Positions 44,221-51,841 of a stretch of DNA of 64,000 nt are shown piece after piece; position 1 is the stretch's first letter; each line of letters opens with the position of its first letter. Origin of the DNA: an uncultured Draconibacterium sp. GTDB taxonomy: Bacteria; Bacteroidota; Bacteroidia; Bacteroidales; Prolixibacteraceae. The position numbers and the translations under genes were made by a program. The DNA is taken from positions 1,770,501 through 1,834,500 of the forward strand of contig NZ_OY781365.1 of NCBI RefSeq assembly GCF_963676815.1, read 5' to 3'. The notes beneath the pieces are model-generated. The model saw only the letters and a program-made list of their open reading frames with translations. It did not search any database and had not been told where the DNA came from.

Positions 44221-45102
44221 TTAAATGTTCTCCGTCAAATAAATACTCGCCTTCGCATCTTCAACTCCAAAACCATTGCCGGCCAGAATTTGCCAATAGG
44301 TTTCTGTATGCAAATCAGTAAAACCATCACTAAATTCAATCTCGTTACCATCTTTTTTTATTGAGCGATAAGTCCGTTTACCTGCATGAGTTGCAGCTTC
44401 AGGTAAATCGTTATAGTCGAGACTTAAAAACCAGTTGACTCTTGCTTTTTTCAGGATCAATTCCCCGGATGCTTTTGTATCCACGGAATGCATAATCTTA
44501 TTCTGCAGAACATCTCCAAAAATCCAGGTTAGCATATCAAAAAAATGGATTCCAATATTCGTAGCAATTCCTCCTGATTTGGAAACATCGCCTTTCCAGC
44601 TTTTGAAATACCATTTACCGCGTGATGTTATATATTTCAGATCTATATCAAAAAAGTCTTTATCCGACTGTTCAATCTCCTCTTTCAACCTCAGTATGGT
44701 TGGATGATAACGAAGTTGCAAAACGGTATAAACTTTCTTCCCACTATCGGCCTCCCATTCTTTTATTTTATCCAAATCTGCTGAATGAATAACAAGTGGT
44801 TTTTCACAAATAACGTTGCACCCGTTTTTTAAAGCCAGATCAATATGTTTTATATGTAGGAAGTTTGGCGAACAAATGCTGATATAATCCACCGGTTCCG
44901 CCCTTTCTTTTGCTAATTGAAGAAACTGAACGAGTTCTTTTTCGGAGGTAACAAATTCAGCCTCCGGAAAATAGCTATCCATGCGGCCCATTACATCAAA
45001 AGTGTCCATGGCGCAAACCAGCTCGTTTCCGGTTTCTTTAATCGCTCTTATATGTCGTTCGGCCACAAAACCTGCAGCGCCTATTAATGCAAATCTTTTC
45101 AT
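44221..45102 (-). CDS. wbpB: WbpB-type UDP-GlcNAcA 3-dehydrogenase (Gfo/Idh/MocA)
   Basis: A 293-residue oxidoreductase opening KRFALIGAAGFVAERHIRAI, with CEKPLVI and a NIGIHFFDMLTWIFGD helix as in WbpB of Pseudomonas aeruginosa. WbpB oxidises the C3 hydroxyl of UDP-N-acetyl-glucuronic acid to the 3-keto sugar, which WbpE then aminates. Genes for WbpA, D and E are directly upstream on the same strand, supporting this reading over other Gfo/Idh/MocA functions. Confidence 0.87.
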   Translation of the reverse strand: MKRFALIGAAGFVAERHIRAIKETGNELVCAMDTFDVMGRMDSYFPEAEFVTSEKELVQFLQLAKERAEPVDYISICSPNFLHIKHIDLALKNGCNVICEKPLVIHSADLDKIKEWEADSGKKVYTVLQLRYHPTILRLKEEIEQSDKDFFDIDLKYITSRGKWYFKSWKGDVSKSGGIATNIGIHFFDMLTWIFGDVLQNKIMHSVDTKASGELILKKARVNWFLSLDYNDLPEAATHAGKRTYRSIKKDGNEIEFSDGFTDLHTETYWQILAGNGFGVEDAKASIYLTENI

Positions 45103-45138
45103 TCTTTTAAAATCAAAACACCTTGGTGGCTTGTTAAA

Positions 45139-46449
45139 TTATAGTTTATAAACCTTGTCGGATGCCTCGGCAATCACATTTCGCAAATCGACAATCAAGC
45201 GTGAGTGTTTTTCAATAAAACCGGCATCAAAACCCGAATGGTTAGTAGTGATTACAACACAATCGGCAGCTTTCAAAACTGACTCAGACAATTCAACTGA
45301 GTTAAACCGACTTCCTGTTGCTATTTCTACTGTCGGAATAAATGGGTCGTGATAACTCACTTCGCCTCCTTTGTTTTCCACTTCTTCCATTATTTTTAGC
45401 GCCGGCGATTCACGTTCGTCGTTAATATCCGGTTTATAGGCCACCCCCAAAAACAAAATTTTGCTCGCGTTAATCGCCTTTTTCTGACGATTTAGTGCGG
45501 AAGTAATTTTTACCGTCATCCGATGTGCCATCAGTAAATCGATGTGTCCGGCAGTGTGAATCATCGACAAGTCGAAATTAAATTTCTTGGCAATGTGCTC
45601 CAGATAAAACGGATCGAGTGGAATACAGTGCCCGCCAACTCCCGGTCCCGGATAAAAGGCCTGAAAACCAAAAGGCTTGGTAGCGGCAGCATCAATTACC
45701 TCCCAAATATTGATATCCATTTTACCAGCCAAAAGTGCCAATTCATTAATCAAACTAATATTTACCAAACGATATGTGTTCTCCAAAATTTTCACCATCT
45801 CGGCAATACGAGGTGAGCTCACCGTGTGAATTTCATCAACAGCGATCGAATATATCGCTTTCCCGATTTCCAAACCGTCTTCACTAATCGCTCCCAGAAC
45901 TTTTGGAGTATTCTGTGTCGAGAATTGTTTATTGCCGGGATCAACACGCTCGGGAGAATAAGCCAGCCAAAAATCTTTCCCTTCCTTTAATCCCGATTCC
46001 TCTTCAATAATTGGCTGCACAAAATCTTCGGTAGTGGTTGGGTAAGTAGTGCTTTCGAGACTAATAAAAGTTTCGGGTTGCAGATTTGCACCTACTTGCC
46101 TGCAAACATTTTCAATATACGACATATCTGGTTTTTTAAACCTGTCGAGCGGTGTAGGCACACATATAAACAATGCATTGCACTCGCGCATTTTAGTAAA
46201 ATCAGTAGTAGCACTTATTTTTTGCTGCTTTACTAAATCTGCGAGTTGATCATCGCTTACATCAGAAATATAATTGCTTCCTGAATTAATTTTTTCAACC
46301 CGTTCAGAAGAGGTATCGAAACCCAAAACCTTCACCTGTTTTACTGCAAAACAAACAGCCAGCGGAAGGCCAACATAACCAAGGCCAATAACTCCAACCG
46401 TTAGTTTTTTGTTGTCTATCTTCTGAAATAGTGCTTCTTTATTACTCAT
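45139..46449 (-). CDS. wbpA: WbpA-type UDP-N-acetylglucosamine 6-dehydrogenase
   Basis: A 436-residue nucleotide-sugar dehydrogenase. VGVIGLGYVGLPLAV (18-32) binds NAD, and YPGPGVGGHCIPLDP (266-280) has the catalytic C275. K220 and N224 lie in EMVKILENTYR. The GGHCIPLDPFYL form with a preceding KPFGFQAF is typical of the UDP-GlcNAc/UDP-ManNAc group rather than UDP-glucose dehydrogenase. It makes UDP-GlcNAcA. Overlaps the acetyltransferase gene by 8 bp. If broad in substrate it could also provide other uronic acids. Confidence 0.9.
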   Translation of the reverse strand: MSNKEALFQKIDNKKLTVGVIGLGYVGLPLAVCFAVKQVKVLGFDTSSERVEKINSGSNYISDVSDDQLADLVKQQKISATTDFTKMRECNALFICVPTPLDRFKKPDMSYIENVCRQVGANLQPETFISLESTTYPTTTEDFVQPIIEEESGLKEGKDFWLAYSPERVDPGNKQFSTQNTPKVLGAISEDGLEIGKAIYSIAVDEIHTVSSPRIAEMVKILENTYRLVNISLINELALLAGKMDINIWEVIDAAATKPFGFQAFYPGPGVGGHCIPLDPFYLEHIAKKFNFDLSMIHTAGHIDLLMAHRMTVKITSALNRQKKAINASKILFLGVAYKPDINDERESPALKIMEEVENKGGEVSYHDPFIPTVEIATGSRFNSVELSESVLKAADCVVITTNHSGFDAGFIEKHSRLIVDLRNVIAEASDKVYKL

Positions 46450-47014
46450 TTTCGATACGTTTCAATTCTCCTTTCTCAAGCAAATACTTTTCTCCGGTGC
46501 GAGGACAGATTAAATCATCCCCTAATATTTCACCACTTTGACTAACCCACCCCGTTTGCCGTGCAGGCACACCTGTTACAAGGGCAAAAGCTTTCACATC
46601 TTTTGTTACAACTGCTCCGGCACCAACCATACAATATTCGCCTAAAGTAACTCCGCATATAACTGTTGCATTAGCCCCAACTGTTGCTCCTTTTTTCACC
46701 CTTGTTGGTTTAAACTCTTCCTTTCGCTCAACCCCACTACGCGGATTTATAACATTGGTAAACACCATCGAGGGGCCCAAAAAAACATCACCTTCGCAAA
46801 TAACACCTTCGTACACCGAAACATTGTTTTGCACTTTTACATTGTTGCCTATTTTTACTTTGTTACCAACAAAAACATTCTGACCAAGGATACAATCTGC
46901 TCCAATTTTTGCAGAACTCATTACATGCGAGAAATGCCATATTTTTGACCCGGAACCTATTTGTGCTCCTTCATCAATAACTGCAGTTTCGTGTGCGTAA
47001 TATTCCTTTTCCAT
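46442..47014 (-). CDS. wbpD: WbpD-type UDP-3-amino-GlcNAcA N-acetyltransferase
   Basis: A 190-residue hexapeptide acetyltransferase. It opens EYYAHETAVIDEGAQIGSGS, with WHFSHVMSSAKIGADCILGQ containing the conserved His of the WbpD active site, and FTNVINPRSGVERKEEFKPT typical of this branch. It acetylates the 3-amino group to form UDP-2,3-diacetamido-glucuronic acid. A C-terminal tail (CPRTGEKYLLEKGELKRIE) resembles the short extension common in this family. Confidence 0.9.
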   Translation of the reverse strand: MEKEYYAHETAVIDEGAQIGSGSKIWHFSHVMSSAKIGADCILGQNVFVGNKVKIGNNVKVQNNVSVYEGVICEGDVFLGPSMVFTNVINPRSGVERKEEFKPTRVKKGATVGANATVICGVTLGEYCMVGAGAVVTKDVKAFALVTGVPARQTGWVSQSGEILGDDLICPRTGEKYLLEKGELKRIENE

Positions 47015-47024
47015 AATTTCTGTC

Positions 47025-48149
47025 TTATGCTATTTGCGAAAAACTTTTAACTGCCTCAACAATATATTTTAGCTGCTCCTCATCCAACTCGGTATGCATT
47101 GGCAACGATAATACTGAGTTCGCTAGTTTTTCGGCCACAGGGAAATGGCCTTCATGATATGCTAAAATTCTGTAGGCTTCCTGCAAGTGCAATGCTTTTG
47201 GGTAATACACCATCGACGGAATTCCTTTTGTTTCCAAATGCATTTTCAAAGCATCCCTTTTGTCCAACTGAATCGTGTATTGATGAAAAGTATGCGTACT
47301 ATATTCGCTTCTTACAGGAATTATAATTCCTGACACATTTTGTAAATGTTCATCATAAAACCGGGCAGCGCTTTGTCTGGCTTTAATGTGCTTGTCGATG
47401 TATTTTAATTTCACTTCTAGAATTGCTGCCTGTAAGCTGTCGAGTCTTGAATTTATTCCAATTCGTTCGTATTCGTATTTGGCTTTCATGCCGTGATTGG
47501 CAATCGAACGAATCTTTTCAGCCAGGGTTTTATTCCCTGTATAAACAGCGCCTCCATCGCCAAAAGCGCCCACGTTTTTTGATGGGAAAAAAGAGTTACA
47601 GCCAATATTCCCGATTGTACCAGCTTTCTTTTTTTTGCCATCAGAAAATATATAATCCGTTCCCAGTGCCTGACAAGCGTCTTCAACAATATATAATTCA
47701 TGTTTTTGGGCCAAATCCAAAATCGCTTCCATATTGGCACATTGTCCAAAAAGATGCACGGGCAAAATTGCCTTGGTCTTTGATGTAATAACCGTCTCAA
47801 TTTGTGCAACATCGAGGTTAAAAGTACCCGGACAAACATCAACAAAAACAGGTTTAAGCCCCATTAATACCAAGACTTCAACAGTTGAAACAAACGAAAA
47901 AGGGGTGGTAATCACCTCATCACCCGGCTCTAAATCCAAAGCCATAAAAGCCAGTTGAAGCGCATCGGTACCATTTCCACACGCAATTACATTTGTATTG
48001 AGGTAACGAGCCAACTTTGCCTCAAAATCAAGCACCTTCCCACTTTTTATAAAGCGCGTTGATTTTATCACCTCCTGAATAGCCTCATCAATTTCAGCTT
48101 TCATGGTAAGGTATTGCCCGTAAATGTCCGACATGTGGATGGTTTGCAT
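47025..48149 (-). CDS. wbpE: WbpE-type UDP-3-keto-GlcNAcA aminotransferase
   Basis: A 374-residue DegT-family PLP enzyme. K191 in SFFPSKNVGAFGDGG is the Schiff-base lysine and D157 in VEDACQALG pairs with PLP. The opening MQTIHMSDIYGQYLTMKAEI resembles WbpE/WlbC. It aminates the 3-keto intermediate using glutamate. It is the first gene of the minus-strand arm, so the promoter of this long operon should lie in the divergent gap 48150-48253 shared with the DNA glycosylase gene. A convincing minus-strand promoter was not identified. Confidence 0.9.
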   Translation of the reverse strand: MQTIHMSDIYGQYLTMKAEIDEAIQEVIKSTRFIKSGKVLDFEAKLARYLNTNVIACGNGTDALQLAFMALDLEPGDEVITTPFSFVSTVEVLVLMGLKPVFVDVCPGTFNLDVAQIETVITSKTKAILPVHLFGQCANMEAILDLAQKHELYIVEDACQALGTDYIFSDGKKKKAGTIGNIGCNSFFPSKNVGAFGDGGAVYTGNKTLAEKIRSIANHGMKAKYEYERIGINSRLDSLQAAILEVKLKYIDKHIKARQSAARFYDEHLQNVSGIIIPVRSEYSTHTFHQYTIQLDKRDALKMHLETKGIPSMVYYPKALHLQEAYRILAYHEGHFPVAEKLANSVLSLPMHTELDEEQLKYIVEAVKSFSQIA

Positions 48150-48253
48150 ACCGCTTAGCTTGTTTCTAATAAACTATAAAAGTATAAATTTAGTGCACAG
48201 AATGAGTCAAACGATTTTTATTTTGCATATTTCCGATTCGATAAAAACAAAAT

Positions 48254-48775
48254 ATGACAACTGATTCAACTCGATTACCAAATTCTTTCTTCCACCGCGA
48301 AGTAACCGAAGTGGCTCCTGATTTACTCGGTAAAATTCTGGTCAGAAATTTTAAAGATGGTCGGATTGAAAAATTCCGAATCACAGAAACCGAAGCTTAT
48401 CGCGGTGGTGACGACAAAGCCTGTCACGCCAACAAAGGCAAAACGGCAAGAACAGAAGTAATGTTTCAGGAGGGAGGATTAGTGTATGTATACCTGATAT
48501 ACGGAATATACTGGCTGCTAAATTTCGTGACTGGCTCGGAAGGTGAAGGTTCGGCTGTTCTTATCCGCGGGATACAGAACATTTCAGGTCCGGGAAGAGT
48601 TGGCCGGGCGCTTCAACTCGACAAATCTTTTTATGGTGAAGATCTGGCAACTTCTGCAAGAATATGGATTGAAGATCCGGGATTGAACGCACCATTCACA
48701 ACTGCTCCACGTGTTGGGATTGACTATGCCGGCGAACCATGGATTAGTAAACCATGGCGGTTTATCGTAAAGTAA
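48254..48775 (+). CDS. DNA-3-methyladenine glycosylase, AAG/MPG family
   Basis: A 173-residue base-excision repair enzyme: LPNSFFHREVTEVAPDLLGK, then FRITETEAYRGGDDKACHA with E47 as the general-base glutamate, VYVYLIYGIYWLLNFVT and GPGRVGRALQLDKSFYG. It removes alkylated purines such as 3-methyladenine and hypoxanthine. Slightly short for the family (about 190-200 residues) but with all core motifs. Monocistronic, divergent from the polysaccharide arm and convergent with the transporter gene 20 bp away. Confidence 0.93.
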   Translation: MTTDSTRLPNSFFHREVTEVAPDLLGKILVRNFKDGRIEKFRITETEAYRGGDDKACHANKGKTARTEVMFQEGGLVYVYLIYGIYWLLNFVTGSEGEGSAVLIRGIQNISGPGRVGRALQLDKSFYGEDLATSARIWIEDPGLNAPFTTAPRVGIDYAGEPWISKPWRFIVK

Positions 48776-48795
48776 TTAGTTGAGAAATTTACAAA

Positions 48796-50232
48796 TTATT
48801 GCCGCTTACCTTTCATCACAAACTTATCGTACAAGAAAAGCGCAACAACAGCTGCCAGCCCAATTATCAGAATCACCATCCATATTTGCGACGGATTATA
48901 TTTATCCCACAACTGATTGGTTAGCTCAGCCGGAGTCATTCCCATTTTTGCTGCAGCGGCATTAAAATACTCATTTTGTGTAAGTCCGTCGGCCAACTGA
49001 ATTCCTTTATCAGCAACCTCTTGTCGTACAAATACGTTTTTATCCGACATTCCGCCATATACATTACCCGAAATAATACCGGCAAACACATTACCTAAAA
49101 ACACCGGAATAAATGAGTAGCCCATATACAGTGCCTTTTTATCGGCAGGAGCAATACGACCAATGTATTCGGTAATTTTTGGCGATCCTGCCATTTCGCC
49201 AATGGCAAAAATATAAATCGCTACCAGCGTAAAAAGAACATTTTGTGTTGAGAGGGTAAGTGCCATTCCAATGGCACACACCAAAAAGCCCGACATCATA
49301 GAGCGTAACGGACGCCATTTCATTACTACAGTTGACACTATAATCTGGAAGATGATAATAAACATTGCATCAAAATTGGTAATAAACTCCGCCTCCATCT
49401 GCCCTGTTTCCGCAATTCCGTAGTTTTCGCTAAAAAACGGAAGATACTGGTGGAAGAAATTGTAAACGGCACTCGTGTCAACCCACTGCGCAATAAAAAC
49501 AGGTAAGGTAAAGAAAAGCTGGTTATACATCGTCCAGAAACCAGCCACGATAACAAGGAAAAGCACAAACTTAAAATCTTTAAATACCAAAGCAATATTG
49601 GTAAAAACTTTTCCTATCGACACCCAAATTGAATCAGTATTAGCAACCCGGTCGGGCTCCTTATAAAACAACAAAAGAATGAAATTCAAGGCAACAATTC
49701 CGGCCGAAATGTAAAAAATCAGTTCCGATTGACCCTTAAAAATTAAGGTAACCAGTGGCCCAAAAAAGGCGCCAATATTTACCATCATATAAAAAATACC
49801 AAACCCGATTGATGCTGTTTCGTCGTCAGTGGTTTTGGCAATTGTAGCAGAAATAATGGGTTTAAAAAGCGCGGCACCCAACGCCAGGTAAAGGTACATT
49901 ACAAACACACCAACAAAAGTATCGAAGTGCGGCAGCAAAATAAACGCAGAAGTGTAAACCAAAAAAGCAATAAACAATACCCGCTTATAGCCGTATTTAT
50001 CTGCAATTGCTCCTGTAATAACCGGCAAAAAATACAGAATTCCGGTACCAATACCCATTATCAAACCTTTTTGCTCCTGCGAGAATTCCAGTCCTCCCAT
50101 GTCGGCTGATCCTGTAAGATAATTGGCAAACAGCATAAAAAAGCCGTACCATGCCCAACGTTCAAATAATTCAATTGTATTAGCAACCCAGAAACTGCGG
50201 TTGTACTTTTTTAAAACCGAAACAAATGCCAT
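48796..50232 (-). CDS. POT/MFS-family transporter
   Basis: A 478-residue membrane protein with about 12 helices. The opening NTIELFERWAWYGFFML carries the ExxERxxxY motif of proton-coupled oligopeptide transporters, and GAIADKYGYKRVLF is the MFS loop 2-3 motif. An insertion of about 50 residues (QEVADKGIQL to KYNPSQ) lies before the last helix. A peptide/H+ symporter is likely but not certain; some relatives are annotated only as MFS. Confidence 0.85.
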   Translation of the reverse strand: MAFVSVLKKYNRSFWVANTIELFERWAWYGFFMLFANYLTGSADMGGLEFSQEQKGLIMGIGTGILYFLPVITGAIADKYGYKRVLFIAFLVYTSAFILLPHFDTFVGVFVMYLYLALGAALFKPIISATIAKTTDDETASIGFGIFYMMVNIGAFFGPLVTLIFKGQSELIFYISAGIVALNFILLLFYKEPDRVANTDSIWVSIGKVFTNIALVFKDFKFVLFLVIVAGFWTMYNQLFFTLPVFIAQWVDTSAVYNFFHQYLPFFSENYGIAETGQMEAEFITNFDAMFIIIFQIIVSTVVMKWRPLRSMMSGFLVCAIGMALTLSTQNVLFTLVAIYIFAIGEMAGSPKITEYIGRIAPADKKALYMGYSFIPVFLGNVFAGIISGNVYGGMSDKNVFVRQEVADKGIQLADGLTQNEYFNAAAAKMGMTPAELTNQLWDKYNPSQIWMVILIIGLAAVVALFLYDKFVMKGKRQ

Positions 50233-50341
50233 ATCGCCTTAATTTGATGAAGCTCGTAAGGTAACATTTTTCGAAATATGTTCAACCTACAAAAATCAGG
50301 AGTCTGACATTTCGCATAAAAAAATTGAAAAAAACGGGAAG

Positions 50342-50836
50342 CTATAATCCCTGATCAAAAAAGACAGAAATAAATGTGATGATCATAATAATAAAAAACA
50401 GAAGGATAAAGAAGCCAATAACACCTATTTTGAAACCGTAACTTTGTTTCTCGCGCCTTGTCGAATTCTGCAGTCGTTCTAACGATTCAACCAGCTTTTT
50501 AGGCGCCTGGTCATTTTTTATAATGTAATCGGCTGCTCCCAGTTTCATGATCTTCACTGCCACATCAACTTTATTTTGTGCGCTCAGAAAAATAAAATCA
50601 ACATTGCTGTTTTCGCGCTCAACCTGAAGCATAAATTCCAATCCATTTGTTCCTTCCGACGAATAATCCAAAACAATAACATCGGGTTTTAAATCGATGT
50701 GCCTAAGACATTCCTCTCCATTTTTAAACACTTTTAAATTGGTATACTTTTTTGATTGCAGGTAACCAACCATCAAATCTTTGTATACAGTGCTGTCTTC
50801 AATCAGAAAAATTAATGGATTTTTTGTCTCATGCAT
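50342..50836 (-). CDS. Membrane-tethered receiver-domain (response regulator-like) protein
   Basis: A 164-residue protein. Residues 8-125 are a CheY-like receiver domain with the acidic pocket at E13/D14, phosphoacceptor D57 in IVLDYSS, S85 and K107. No output DNA-binding domain follows; instead residues 134-160 form one strongly hydrophobic helix (IGVIGFFILLFFIIMIITFI). The receiver would sit on the cytoplasmic face of the membrane. The partner kinase is unknown; the orphan histidine kinase encoded at 53.9 kb is a candidate only by proximity. Confidence 0.85.
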   Translation of the reverse strand: MHETKNPLIFLIEDSTVYKDLMVGYLQSKKYTNLKVFKNGEECLRHIDLKPDVIVLDYSSEGTNGLEFMLQVERENSNVDFIFLSAQNKVDVAVKIMKLGAADYIIKNDQAPKKLVESLERLQNSTRREKQSYGFKIGVIGFFILLFFIIMIITFISVFFDQGL

Positions 50837-50951
50837 AGTTTATAACTATTATTAGTGTTAGCATTAAAATTACCACTATTTTTTGTAGAAAACAACATAA
50901 GCGTTTTGCTCAAAAAAAAGCAAATAACGGCAGCCGATGGCAGAAAATAGA

Positions 50952-50959
50952 TACTTTTG
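50952..50959 (+). promoter_or_regulatory. -7 promoter element of coaX
   Basis: TACTTTTG matches the TAnnTTTG consensus and lies 18 bp before the start codon; no clear -33 TTG at proper spacing. Confidence 0.4.
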
Positions 50960-50977
50960 AAATATAAATAAGCAATT

Positions 50978-51742
50978 ATGTTACTGGCAATCGACATTGG
51001 AAACACAAATATTGTATTCGGAATTCACAACGATAAGGAATGGGTTAACGACTGGCGCATTCAAACCGACCATTTAAAAACAGCCGACGAGTATGAAGTT
51101 ATTTTCAGATCGTTGCTAACCGCCGGTAAGATTTGCCGCACTGATATTTCGCGGATTATTGTGAGCAGTGTTGTTCCGTCGCTGGTTCATCCGTTTCGCG
51201 AGATGCTTTCGGGACTTTTTGACAACGCTGTTATTAACCAGGTAAATCCCGACATTTACGATAAACTTCCGGTAAAAGTGCTAAATCCATTCGAAATTGG
51301 AAGCGATTTGGTGGCTAATGCCATGGCTGCTTATCAAAAGTATGGCAACTATACAATGGTTATCGATTTTGGTACTGCGCTAACATTTACAACTATAGGG
51401 GGAAAATCGGAGATATTAGGAGTTGCAATTGCTCCCGGATTACGCACAGCTGTTGGAGCGCTTGCCGGAAAAACAGCACAATTACCACAAATACATATTG
51501 CGGCACCGCCATCGGTTTTAGGCGAAAATACCATACATGCCATTCAGTCGGGAATTATATTTGGCTACACCGGATTGGTTGACTCGATGATAGAACGAAC
51601 AGAACAGGAAATAGGCGAATCAATTACTGTTGTGGCCACCGGAGGGCTCAGTGCGGTTATCGCTCCGCTAACAAAAAAAATAAAAGCTTGCGAGCCCATG
51701 CTCACGCTCGAAGGCCTGCTTCAAATCAATACATTTATATAA
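50978..51742 (+). CDS. coaX: Type III pantothenate kinase
   Basis: A 254-residue ASKHA-fold kinase: LLAIDIGNTNIVFGI (phosphate 1), NPFEIGSDLVANAMAAYQKY, MVIDFGTALTFT (phosphate 2) and ATGGLS near the end (adenosine). It carries out the first step of coenzyme A synthesis. Next gene on the same strand is dxs, 99 bp away. Confidence 0.95.
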   Translation: MLLAIDIGNTNIVFGIHNDKEWVNDWRIQTDHLKTADEYEVIFRSLLTAGKICRTDISRIIVSSVVPSLVHPFREMLSGLFDNAVINQVNPDIYDKLPVKVLNPFEIGSDLVANAMAAYQKYGNYTMVIDFGTALTFTTIGGKSEILGVAIAPGLRTAVGALAGKTAQLPQIHIAAPPSVLGENTIHAIQSGIIFGYTGLVDSMIERTEQEIGESITVVATGGLSAVIAPLTKKIKACEPMLTLEGLLQINTFI

Positions 51743-51841
51743 CATCGAATTTCTCATGCTTTATTACAAGTAATTTTATTTCTTTTGTAGTGAACAATCT
51801 GTAGCAGAACAGTTGTTATTGTTTCAATAATTTTGGATAAA

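Noticed and set aside
20325..48149. A sialic or other nonulosonic acid pathway in the polysaccharide locus
   Set aside because: The PglD/NeuD-like acyltransferases suggested this, but no NeuB-type synthase, NeuC-type epimerase or CMP-transferase was found.
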